Positions 34,820 through 42,812 of a DNA stretch of 64,000 bases are shown here, one piece after another. Under the pieces are notes generated by a model that ran no database searches, had not been told where the DNA came from, and worked only from the letters and a program-made list of their open reading frames with translations. The position numbers and the translations under genes are program-made. The stretch is from DASXMR01 sp036495525 (GTDB lineage: Bacteria > Actinomycetota > Actinomycetes > Streptosporangiales > Streptosporangiaceae), in assembly GCA_036495525.1 (NCBI GenBank), contig DASXMR010000134.1, positions 62,001-126,000 of the forward strand, in the 5' to 3' direction. Within the stretch, counting starts at the first letter, position 1. Each line of letters starts with the position of its first letter.

Positions 34820-34825
34820 TATCCT
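34820..34825 (+). promoter_or_regulatory. -10 element of leaderless ArsR-type gene
   Basis: TATCCT lies 6 nt before the GTG at 34832. No ribosome binding site precedes this start, in agreement with a leaderless transcript. Confidence 0.5.
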
Positions 34826-34831
34826 AAGCCG

Positions 34832-35401
34832 GTGGACGGGCGAGGGCCTCCAGGCCGGCGCGTCAGCGAGCGGCATGACGCCACCGTGGAACAGCTCAGG
34901 GCGCTGGCACATCCGCTGCGGGTGCGCGTCCTGCGACTGTGCCTCGGCCACGCCCGGACGAACCAGGAGCTCGCTGACCGCCTGGACATCGCGCCAGGCA
35001 GCATGCTCAGGCACGTGAAGCTCCTGGTCGGCGCCGGCTTCCTCACGCCGCAGCCGCCCCGGCTAGGGCCGCGCGGTGTCACCGAGCGGCCATACCTGGC
35101 GACCGGGCTGTCCTGGCGCATCTCATTTGAGGTCGGCGACCCGGCGCTGTCGCACCGGGCCGAGCTCGCGACCATCGACGCCTATCGCGCCGAGCTGGCA
35201 GAAGCCGACGACGCGCGGGTGGCAAGCGTCCGGATGCCGCTCTGGCTGACAGAGGCGGAGCGTGCCAGCCTGATCAGCCGGATGGGTGCCCTGATCGACG
35301 AGTACCGTGACATCGGCGCCAGGCACGAGGACGACCGTGACCTGGCTGAGCGGTTCAGCTTCCTGTGGAGCATGTACGCCGAGCGCAACGCCGGTCGCTA
35401 G
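34832..35401 (+). CDS. ArsR-like winged-helix regulator
   Basis: This 189-residue regulator has an ArsR/HTH_20-type winged helix at about 18-90: 'VEQLRALAHPLRVRVLRLCL' followed by 'TNQELADRLDIAPGSMLRHV' and the wing 'PRGVTERPYLATG'. The C-terminal 100 residues are helical, Asp/Glu/Arg-rich and carry no cysteine metal site, so it is not a metal sensor of the classical type. The GTG start at 34832 was chosen because it follows a TATCCT element by 6 nt and the domain begins soon after; the frame is open upstream inside the peptidase gene. It likely represses itself and the divergent S9 peptidase. Confidence 0.88.
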   Translation: MDGRGPPGRRVSERHDATVEQLRALAHPLRVRVLRLCLGHARTNQELADRLDIAPGSMLRHVKLLVGAGFLTPQPPRLGPRGVTERPYLATGLSWRISFEVGDPALSHRAELATIDAYRAELAEADDARVASVRMPLWLTEAERASLISRMGALIDEYRDIGARHEDDRDLAERFSFLWSMYAERNAGR

Positions 35402-35439
35402 CTGCCACGGGCGCGGAATGAACCCGCTGCGCCAGCAGT

Positions 35440-35445
35440 TACTAT
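35440..35445 (+). promoter_or_regulatory. candidate -10 of metRS gene
   Basis: TACTAT is the best -10-like hexamer upstream of the MetRS gene and would give a leader of about 140 nt. A CACTAT follows at 35449. No clear -35 was seen. Confidence 0.35.
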
Positions 35446-35480
35446 TGCACTATGCGTCCGTTCCAGCATGAGGTGATGAT

Positions 35481-35577
35481 GCCCCGCTAGCCGGGGCCAT
35501 GACACGCTGCCAGGACGACGTCCGCACGAGGCCCTACGGGGCCTCGATTCATTTCTGCGAGTCCGGGCCCCTGCCCG
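35481..35577 (+). ncRNA. structured 5' leader of MetRS gene
   Basis: Three hairpins lie between the promoter and the start codon: 35481-35497 (6-bp stem, 5-nt loop), 35527-35546 (perfect 8-bp stem closed by a TACG tetraloop, an exceptionally stable UNCG type) and 35564-35577 (5-bp stem, 4-nt loop) ending 3 nt before the AGGAGG. No T-box consensus is present. A regulatory role is inferred from the position. Confidence 0.4.
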
Positions 35578-35591
35578 ATCAGGAGGCTGCG

Positions 35592-37220
35592 ATGACCGCA
35601 GAGCGCATTTTCCTCAGTACCGCCATTCCCTATGTCAACTCCCGCCCGCACCTCGGCCACGCGCTGGAGCTGGTCCAGGCAGACGTGCTGGCCAGGCACT
35701 TGCGCCAGGTGGGCAATCAGGTGCGGTTCCAGACCGGCACAGACGACAACGCGCTGAAGAACGTGCTGGCCGCCGACGCCGAGAACGTCAGTGTCACCGA
35801 GCTCGTCGAGCGGAACGCGACCGCGTTCGAGCGGTTGCGCGGGCCGCTGGCGCTGTCGTTTGACGACTTCATCAGGACCAGCAGCGATCCGCGGCACCGC
35901 GCGGGCGTGGAGACGCTGTGGCGCGCCTGCGCCGCGAGCGGCGACTTCTACCGCAGGCACTACGAGGGCCTGTACTGCGTCGGCTGCGAGCAGTTCTACC
36001 AGCCAGGAGAGCTGCAGGACGGGCGCTGCCCTGAGCACGGCACGGCGCCGCAGCGAGTCGCGGAGGAGAACTGGTTCTTCCGGCTGTCCCGGTACTCAGC
36101 GCAGCTGCATGAGCTGATCTCCTCCGGCCGGCTGCGGATCGAGCCGCAGGCCAGGCGCAACGAGGTGCTGAGCTTCATCGCCGCCGGGCTGCAGGACTTC
36201 AGCGTGTCCCGCCCGGCGGCCCGCGCCCGCGGCTGGGGCATCACCGTGCCCGGCGACCAGGACCAGGTCATCTACGTCTGGTGGGATGCGCTCGGCAACT
36301 ACGTCACCGCACCCGGCTACGGCTCCGACCCGGCCGGCTACCAGCGCTGGTGGGCCGGTGCCGCCCGGCGGGTGCACGTGATCGGCAAGGGCGTGCTCCG
36401 CTTCCACGCGGTCTACTGGCCCGCCATCCTGCTCTCGGCAGGCGAGCCGCTGCCGACCGAGATCCTCGTGCACGACTACCTGACCATCGACGGGCAGAAG
36501 ATCAGCAAGTCGGCGGCCGGACATGCGGCCGCAGCTGACCCGGTCGCGTTGACTGACCGGTACGGCACCGACGCGGTGCGCTGGTGGCTGGTGCGCGAGG
36601 TGCCGCGCAGCGGTGACGCCGACTTCACCGCCGCGCGGCTGGTGGCACGGGCCAACGACGAGCTGGCCAACGGCATCGGCAACCTGGTCAGCCGCGTGGT
36701 CTCGCTGGTGCACCGGTACCGCGCTGGCCGCGTGCCGCAACCGGAACCCGGGCCGGACGGCCGCGACCAGCCGCCGGGCGCCGCGGATGCGGCGCCGCTG
36801 CTGGCCGCGTGCCGCGCCGCGCCGGACCAGCTGCGTGCGGCCCTTGACGGGTTCGACTTCCGCGCCGCCAGCGCCGCGGCGTGGGCGATCGCCGAGCAGG
36901 CCAACCGCTATGTCGAGCGGACCGAGCCGTGGCATCTGGCCAGGGCCGAGCAGGCGGGTGACGCAGCTGCCGGACGGCGTCTCGACACGGTGCTCGCCGT
37001 GCTGGTGGCCGGTTGCGGCGCGCTCGCCGCGCAGCTCGCGCCCTTCGTTCCAGGGCTCGCCGGGCAGATCACCGCGGCGCTCGACGACTCAGCCGGCGCG
37101 CTGCCAGCGCGCTCGGTGCTGTTTCCCAGGCTCGAGGCGGACGGCCGATTCCGTGGCAAGATCGGCGAGCCAGGAAAACTCGGAAACTTGTCTCCTGCCG
37201 TACGCACTTCCTCAATCTAA
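35592..37220 (+). CDS. methionyl-tRNA synthetase-like class I enzyme, divergent form
   Basis: This 542-residue protein has the class I signatures: 'AIPYVNSRPHLGHALE' with the HIGH-type His20-Leu-Gly-His23, and the KMSKS loop as Lys303-Ile-Ser-Lys-Ser307. A zinc knuckle-like 'YCVGCEQFY' and 'GRCPEHG' pair lies near 125-145. The usual MetRS 'GTDEHG' is replaced by 'GTDDNALKN' (about 51-59), which marks a divergent subgroup. It should charge tRNA-Met, but it may be a second copy with a special role. AGGAGG at 35581-35586 fits the ATG at 35592. The last 30 residues lack similarity. A hairpin-rich leader precedes it. Confidence 0.85.
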   Translation: MTAERIFLSTAIPYVNSRPHLGHALELVQADVLARHLRQVGNQVRFQTGTDDNALKNVLAADAENVSVTELVERNATAFERLRGPLALSFDDFIRTSSDPRHRAGVETLWRACAASGDFYRRHYEGLYCVGCEQFYQPGELQDGRCPEHGTAPQRVAEENWFFRLSRYSAQLHELISSGRLRIEPQARRNEVLSFIAAGLQDFSVSRPAARARGWGITVPGDQDQVIYVWWDALGNYVTAPGYGSDPAGYQRWWAGAARRVHVIGKGVLRFHAVYWPAILLSAGEPLPTEILVHDYLTIDGQKISKSAAGHAAAADPVALTDRYGTDAVRWWLVREVPRSGDADFTAARLVARANDELANGIGNLVSRVVSLVHRYRAGRVPQPEPGPDGRDQPPGAADAAPLLAACRAAPDQLRAALDGFDFRAASAAAWAIAEQANRYVERTEPWHLARAEQAGDAAAGRRLDTVLAVLVAGCGALAAQLAPFVPGLAGQITAALDDSAGALPARSVLFPRLEADGRFRGKIGEPGKLGNLSPAVRTSSI

Positions 37221-37377
37221 GCGTGACCTCGCGCACGTAGAGTCATTGCAGATTTGCTCACTGCGAGACCACGTCCGGCGCCGGCGACTCCGCAGCGCAG
37301 GCGGTCCGGGAAGACCGCCCTGGCCGACGCGAGGTGCTCGTGCTCAACGGCGAGCCGCAGCCAGGGTTTATGGACGT

Positions 37378-37410
37378 GAGCCCGGCGGGCCTACATGGCC
37401 AGCCGGGCTC
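37378..37410 (+). terminator. long hairpin between MetRS and PAS-GGDEF-EAL genes
   Basis: GAGCCCGGC (37378-37386) pairs with GCCGGGCTC (37402-37410), and GGCC (37388-37391) pairs with GGCC (37397-37400) across one G/A mismatch, giving a 13-bp stem. It is 158 nt after the MetRS stop and 66 nt before the next start, so it is a terminator or a leader element of the c-di-GMP gene. Confidence 0.45.
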
Positions 37411-37475
37411 GCTATGGCCATGGGCGTGGCGCGAGATGGAGGAATGGTGCCCGCGTACGCGCCCAGTGGCGCGCG

Positions 37476-40316
37476 ATGAGCGTTGCTCTGGATGCCTGGA
37501 CCGCTGCTGGCGCACTGGCCGCCGCGGCCGGCGTGGCCGGGCTGTGGCGTGCTGCGCTGCGCCGTGCGCCGGCCGGACCGCGTGGCCAGCGCTGGCTCGC
37601 CGTTGCCGCGGCGCTATGGGGAGCCGCGCTGATCGCGCAGGACGCCCAGGGCACGCCGGTGTCCGGCGCCGCGCTAGCGGTCACCCCCGCGGACTTGCTG
37701 GCGATCCTCGCGCTGCCCGCGCTGGTAGCTGGCGTGGCAGCGCAGCGGCCACCCAAGCCAGAGGCGGCTGGCTCCAGGCTGGCCAGCGGGGATCAGGCCA
37801 GCGCCGGCCGGGCTGGCACAGACCCGGCCGGCGCTGGCCCGGCTCATGCCGAGGCTGCTGATGCAGGACCTGCTGGCACCGAGGAGGCTGGCGGCCGGCC
37901 GGCCGGCTCGCTGGTTGGCACGATCAGCAGGATCGCCGACGGCAGCCTGCTCGCCATCTCGCTGTTCATCGTCTGCTGGGTGACGATGTTCGCCGCCGAC
38001 TTCGGCAGGTCTGGCGTCTCAAGCGCCAATTTCGCCGCCGGGCTGGTCCGGCCGGCCGCCGACCTGGTCGCGCTCGGCGCGCTGCTGGCCTATGCCATCC
38101 GGGCCGGCCGCCGCGGCCGGCTGCCCACGCTCGCGCTGCTGGTGATGACCGTCGCAGACGCCCTGGCGGTCGGCGCGAAGACCAGGGACTCGCTGCCGGG
38201 TCCCGCATCCCTGGTGCTCTGGGTGGCTGCGCTCTGCCTGCTCGGCCTGACCGCTAGCGACTGGCTGCCGCGGCCGCGGCGGCAGCTGCCGGCCAGCCTG
38301 CGCCGGATGCTCGGCACCCTGACCGCCGTCGCCGCGGCCGCGGTGGCCGCGCTGGTGACGGTCGGCTGGGCGCTGTCCGGCGGGTCGGCGCCTGGCCACG
38401 TGCTGCCGCTGGCTGTCGCGCTGACCGTGCTGGTGCTGGCCGTTCAGGCTGGCTGCATGCTCAGCCAGACCCTGTGGACGCCGGCCAGCTCGGCCGAGCC
38501 AAGCCGGCAGTTCCGGGAGCTGGCCGACCACACCAGCGACGTGGTGCTGGTCTGTGATCTGGACGGGTCGATCAGGTACGCGAGCCCTGGTGCAGCCGTC
38601 TTCGGTTACCCGCCGGCCCAGCTGACCGGCCGCACCCTCGCCGAGCTAGTGCACCCGGAGGACCGGCCGGCCGGCATCAGGGCGGCGCTGGCCGCGCTGC
38701 GGGCGCCCGGCCAGGCCGGGCCGCTCCCGGACCGGTTCCCCTGCCGGGTCAGGTCGGCCGACGGCACCTGGCGGCACGTGGAGTCCACCGTCGCGCGGTA
38801 CCGCGAGGCAGGCGGCCCCGGCAGGTTGCTGGTCACCGTCAGGGACGTCAGCGACAAGGTGGCTCTGCGCCGCCAGGTCACCCACCTGACCTTCCACGAC
38901 GGGCTCACCGGCCTGCCGAACCGCACGTTCCTTGACGACCGGGTCAAGAGCCTGCTGGCCAGCGGCATGGCTGGCGCGACCGGGGCGATCTTCCTCGACC
39001 TGGACGGCTTCACTGGGGTGAACGACTCGATCGGGCACGGCGCCGGCGACCTGCTGCTGGCCCAGGCCGGGCGGCGGCTGCGGGCCGCCGTGCCGCAGCG
39101 GCACACCGTGGCGCGGTGGGGCGGCGACGAGTTCGCCGTGCTCGTCGAGGCCTCGGCCGGGGCGCGGGAGATCGTCGACATCGCCGAGCGGCTGGCGGGC
39201 GGCATCGCGGCTGAGCCGTTCCGGGTGGCCGGCCGGGAGGTGTCGCTGACCGCGAGCGTCGGGGTGGCGCTCGCCGACCCGGCGACCGCCGAGCACCTGC
39301 TGCGCAACGCGGACGTCGCGATGGCGCGGGCCAAGGAGGCCGGCGGCGGCCGGGTCGAGGTCTTCGCCGCGCACATGCACGCTGACGTGGTGCGCCGGCT
39401 CGAACTGGCGAGTGACCTGCGGCGGGCCATCAGCGATGGCAAGCTCAGCATCGATTACCAGCCGCTTGTGCATCTGGGCACCCGGCGGCTGCTGGGGGTG
39501 GAGGCACTGGTCCGATGGACCAGGGACGGCGAGCAGGTCGCCCCCGCCGAGTTCCTCGGGGTGGCCGAGGAAGCCGGCCTGATCGACCGGCTCGGCGACT
39601 GGGTGCTGCGCGAGGCGTGTGCCAGGGCCGCCGCATGGCGGCAGGCTGGCCTGGACCTGCAGCTAGCGGTCAACTTCTCGCTGCGGCAGGTCAGCGCCGC
39701 ACGGTTCACCGATTCGGTGCTGGCCGAGGTCATGGCGAACGGGCTGCCGCCGGAAGCGCTCACGCTTGAGGTCACCGAGCGGGTGCTGATCGACGGTTCG
39801 GAGCCGATGCTGGCCGGCCTGGCCGAGCTGCGCCGGCAGGGCGTCCGGCTGGCCATCGACGACTTCGGCACCGGCTATGCCTCGCTGGCCTACCTGCGGC
39901 GGCTGCCGGTCGACATCGTCAAGATCGACCCGTCCTTCGTCGCCGGGCTCGGCACCGACACCACGCTGGCGATGCTCACCCGCACCATCGTCCGGGTCGG
40001 CCACGACCTGGGCATCGAAGTGGTGGCCGAGGGCATCGAGCGGCCGGAGCAGCTCGACCTGCTGCGGGCGATGGGCTGTGAACTGGGCCAGGGCTACCTG
40101 ATCGCCCGGCCGACGAGCCCCGCCGGGGTGGAAGCGTTCGCCGCCGCCGCTGACCCTGCGCTCGGCAGCGCCCTGCCGGCCGGTAGCGCCCCGCTGCCTG
40201 GCAGCCAGGGCAGCGACCAGGAGCCAGCCACGTACTCCCAGCCTGCCCGCGCCGCCAAGCCAGTCCCGGCCCCTCAGCCTGCCCCCAGCCCCCAGCCAGC
40301 CCACACCTCGCAATAG
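37476..40316 (+). CDS. membrane PAS-GGDEF-EAL protein, c-di-GMP turnover
   Basis: This 946-residue protein has an N-terminal membrane region with about seven to nine helices (1-340) interrupted by an Ala/Gly/Pro-rich loop (about 95-145), a PAS domain (from Phe346, 'GYPPAQLTGRTLAELVHPED'), a GGDEF domain with intact motif at 549-553 and an EAL domain with Glu676-Ala677-Leu678, 'DDFGTGYASL' and 'AEGIERPEQ'. Both active sites look complete. The tail after 895 is a Pro/Gln/Ala-rich repeat of PAPQPAP type. The ATG at 37476 lacks a good ribosome site, so the start is uncertain. It is the second c-di-GMP protein of the window. Confidence 0.9.
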   Translation: MSVALDAWTAAGALAAAAGVAGLWRAALRRAPAGPRGQRWLAVAAALWGAALIAQDAQGTPVSGAALAVTPADLLAILALPALVAGVAAQRPPKPEAAGSRLASGDQASAGRAGTDPAGAGPAHAEAADAGPAGTEEAGGRPAGSLVGTISRIADGSLLAISLFIVCWVTMFAADFGRSGVSSANFAAGLVRPAADLVALGALLAYAIRAGRRGRLPTLALLVMTVADALAVGAKTRDSLPGPASLVLWVAALCLLGLTASDWLPRPRRQLPASLRRMLGTLTAVAAAAVAALVTVGWALSGGSAPGHVLPLAVALTVLVLAVQAGCMLSQTLWTPASSAEPSRQFRELADHTSDVVLVCDLDGSIRYASPGAAVFGYPPAQLTGRTLAELVHPEDRPAGIRAALAALRAPGQAGPLPDRFPCRVRSADGTWRHVESTVARYREAGGPGRLLVTVRDVSDKVALRRQVTHLTFHDGLTGLPNRTFLDDRVKSLLASGMAGATGAIFLDLDGFTGVNDSIGHGAGDLLLAQAGRRLRAAVPQRHTVARWGGDEFAVLVEASAGAREIVDIAERLAGGIAAEPFRVAGREVSLTASVGVALADPATAEHLLRNADVAMARAKEAGGGRVEVFAAHMHADVVRRLELASDLRRAISDGKLSIDYQPLVHLGTRRLLGVEALVRWTRDGEQVAPAEFLGVAEEAGLIDRLGDWVLREACARAAAWRQAGLDLQLAVNFSLRQVSAARFTDSVLAEVMANGLPPEALTLEVTERVLIDGSEPMLAGLAELRRQGVRLAIDDFGTGYASLAYLRRLPVDIVKIDPSFVAGLGTDTTLAMLTRTIVRVGHDLGIEVVAEGIERPEQLDLLRAMGCELGQGYLIARPTSPAGVEAFAAAADPALGSALPAGSAPLPGSQGSDQEPATYSQPARAAKPVPAPQPAPSPQPAHTSQ

Positions 40317-40422
40317 CCAGGCGCGGCCGGCTAACCCGTTCGTGCTCAACTGCCGGCCGGCCGGGCTGCGGGGCTCGGACGCCTTGGATGCCTGGCATGT
40401 GAAGGCGTTCACAAGGTGTCGC

Positions 40423-40428
40423 TAGACT
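40423..40428 (+). promoter_or_regulatory. candidate -10 of serA
   Basis: TAGACT lies 47 nt before the GTG start of serA. It is the best promoter-like hexamer in the gap; the -35 region is not recognisable. Confidence 0.3.
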
Positions 40429-40474
40429 GACCGCGGCCGGCGACCGCACCGTCCGAATGCCGCGGGAGGCAGCA

Positions 40475-41449
40475 GTGCCAGATCCGATCGTTTTGATCAC
40501 CGAGGAACTCTCGCCCGCCGCGCTCGCAGAGCTGTCGGCCGGTTTCGAGACCCGCCGTGCCGACGGCGCCGACCGCGCCAGCCTGCTGCCGGCGCTGGCC
40601 GAAGCGGACGCGGTGATCATCCGCAGCGCCACCAAGATGGACGCCGAGGCACTGGCCGCCGGGCCGCGGCTGCGGGTCGTCGCCCGGGCCGGCATCGGCC
40701 TCGACAACGTCGACGTCGACGCCGCAACGCGGGCCGGGATCATGGTCGTGAACGCGCCGACCTCCAACATCGTCAGCGCCGCCGAGCACGCCGTCGCGCT
40801 GCTGCTCAGCCTCGCCAGGAACATCCCGCAGGCCTCGGCCTCGCTGCGGGCAGGCGAGTGGCGGCGGTCTGCGTTCACCGGCGTCGAGCTGCAGGGCAAG
40901 GTGGCCGGCCTGCTCGGGCTTGGCAAGATCGGCACGCTGGTCGCCGAGCGGCTCGTGGCGCTCGGCATGCAGGTGATCGCCTGCGACCCCTACCTGCCGG
41001 ACGGCCTGGCCGGCGGGCTTGGCGTGCCGCTGGTCAGCCTCGATGAGCTGCTGGAGCGGTCCGACTTCATCAGCGTGCACCTGCCGAAGAACGCCGAGAC
41101 GACCGGGATACTCGGCGACCGGGAGCTTGCCCTGGTCAAGCCGGAGGTGCGGATCGTCAACGCGGCACGCGGCGGCATCATCGACGAGGATGCGCTGCTG
41201 CGGGCGCTGACCGACGGCCGGGTGGCCGGCGCCGCGCTCGACGTCTACGCGAGCGAGCCTCCGGGCGCCAATCCGCTGCTGCAGCTGGACAGCGTCGTGT
41301 GCACGCCGCACCTGGGCGCAAGCACCGCCGAGGCGCAGGAGAAGGCCGGCACGCAAGTGGCCAGGTCAGTGCGGCTCGCGCTGGCGGGCGAGCCGGTGCC
41401 CGATGCGGTGAACGTGCGCGACGGGATCGTGGCGGCCAAGCCGGGCTAG
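40475..41449 (+). CDS. serA: D-3-phosphoglycerate dehydrogenase, short form
   Basis: SerA oxidises 3-phosphoglycerate, the first step of serine synthesis. The 324-residue protein has the substrate and NAD domains with 'RAGIGLDNVDVDAA', the Rossmann loop 'GLGKIGTLVAE' and the catalytic Arg232, Glu261 and His279. It stops at 'VPDAVNVRDG', just where the intervening and ACT domains of the usual 530-residue actinobacterial SerA would begin; neither is found in the other frames downstream. It may therefore lack serine feedback inhibition or be a paralog for another hydroxyacid. GTG at 40475 follows GGGAGG by 5 nt; the ATG at 40457 lacks a site. Confidence 0.85.
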   Translation: MPDPIVLITEELSPAALAELSAGFETRRADGADRASLLPALAEADAVIIRSATKMDAEALAAGPRLRVVARAGIGLDNVDVDAATRAGIMVVNAPTSNIVSAAEHAVALLLSLARNIPQASASLRAGEWRRSAFTGVELQGKVAGLLGLGKIGTLVAERLVALGMQVIACDPYLPDGLAGGLGVPLVSLDELLERSDFISVHLPKNAETTGILGDRELALVKPEVRIVNAARGGIIDEDALLRALTDGRVAGAALDVYASEPPGANPLLQLDSVVCTPHLGASTAEAQEKAGTQVARSVRLALAGEPVPDAVNVRDGIVAAKPG

Positions 41450-41696
41450 CGAGCTGCGGGAAGCCTGCCAGGCAGGAAGGGCCCGCTCGATAACGCCGCG
41501 CTCGCAGGCAGGACCGGGCGATAGGCTTTCCGGACGCCAGAGTCTCCAGGTACCGGGCATCTTCCGGGCAAATTTTCCCGGCCGCCGGGTCTACCCAGCC
41601 CGCTGCAGTCGGCATCATGGAGGTACGGCAGTACGCGCCGTCGCGCTGCCGCAGGCCTGGCAACGGCGCCACGCCGCAGCAGGGGAAGGACCCGCA

Positions 41697-42812
41697 ATGA
41701 CCGCGAGCTCGACGAACGACATCAGCTTCACGCTGCGCCCTGGCCAGGGCAGGCCAGCCGAGGAACGCGACCAGCTGCTGGTAAATCCGGGCTTCTGCCA
41801 GATCTTCACCGACCACATGGTGACGATCCAGTGGAGCGCCGAGCACGGCTGGCACGACGCTGAGCTCGTCCCCTACGGGCCCTTCAGCCTCGACCCGGCG
41901 ACCGCGGTACTCCATTACGCCCAGGAGATCTTCGAGGGACTGAAGGCATACCGGCAGGCCAGCGGTCCGATCGTTGCCTTCCGGCCGCAGCGCAACGCGG
42001 CCAGGTTCAACTTGTCGGCGGCCCGGATGGCGATGCCCCAGCTGCCGGAGACAGCCTTCATCCAGGCGCTTGAGCTGCTGGTGGCGCAGGATCGTGACTG
42101 GGTGCCGACCGCCGAGGGCCACAGCCTCTACCTGCGGCCGTTCATGATCGCGACGCAGGTCGGCCTCGGCGTCGGCCGCCCGTCGCAGACCTACCAGTTC
42201 ACGGTCATCGCATCCCCGGCCGCGCAGGTCTTCGACGGCGACGAGGTCCGCCCGGTGACTGTCTGGCTGGAGGAGGAGCTGACCAGGGCCGCTTCCGGCG
42301 GCACGGGCGCCGCGAAGACCGGCGGCAATTACGCCGCCGCCTTCGCCGGTCAGCAGCGGGCGCTGGAGAAGGGCTGCGACCAGGTCGTCTGGCTGGACGC
42401 GGTCAGGCATCAGACGGTCGAGGAGATGGGCGGGATGAACCTGTTCTTCGTCTTCGGCTCCGGCGACAGCGCGCGGGTGATGACCCCGGCGCTCACCGGG
42501 ACGCTGCTGCCGGGCATCACCAGGGACGCGATGCTGACGCTGGCGCCTGACCTGGGAATCCCCGCGACCGAGGACACGATCACGACCGCGCAGTGGCAGC
42601 GCGCCTGCGCGAGCGGCGAGATCACCGAGGTGTTCGCGTGCGGTACAGCGGCGGTGGTCAGGCCCGTCGGCGTCGTGCGGGCAGCGGACCGGGAGTGGAC
42701 CGTCGGTGACGGCAAGCCAGGCCCGGTGACGATGCGACTGCGTGAGCAGCTGCTCGGCGTTCAGTTCGGTCACCTGCCTGACCGGCACGGGTGGATTCAC
42801 AAGATCATTTAA
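41697..42812 (+). CDS. ilvE: branched-chain amino acid aminotransferase
   Basis: IlvE moves the amino group between glutamate and the keto acids of Leu, Ile and Val. The 371-residue class IV PLP enzyme shows 'LHYAQEIFEGLKAYR' (about 68-82), 'LYLRPFMIATQ', the PLP lysine Lys207 in 'GAAKTGGNYAAAF' and 'EVFACGTAAVVRPVG' (about 310-324). GGGGAAGGA lies 8-15 nt before the ATG. Its stop overlaps the ATG of the following MFS gene (TAATG), so both are coupled. The 247 nt between serA and ilvE contain a short CCTGCC/GGCAGG palindrome at about 41466-41478 and nothing else recognisable. Confidence 0.96.
   Translation: MTASSTNDISFTLRPGQGRPAEERDQLLVNPGFCQIFTDHMVTIQWSAEHGWHDAELVPYGPFSLDPATAVLHYAQEIFEGLKAYRQASGPIVAFRPQRNAARFNLSAARMAMPQLPETAFIQALELLVAQDRDWVPTAEGHSLYLRPFMIATQVGLGVGRPSQTYQFTVIASPAAQVFDGDEVRPVTVWLEEELTRAASGGTGAAKTGGNYAAAFAGQQRALEKGCDQVVWLDAVRHQTVEEMGGMNLFFVFGSGDSARVMTPALTGTLLPGITRDAMLTLAPDLGIPATEDTITTAQWQRACASGEITEVFACGTAAVVRPVGVVRAADREWTVGDGKPGPVTMRLREQLLGVQFGHLPDRHGWIHKII

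Noticed and set aside
35402..35591. T-box riboswitch before the MetRS gene
   Set aside because: The conserved T-box GGTGGTACCGCG-type sequence is absent, so the leader was called only as a structured region.
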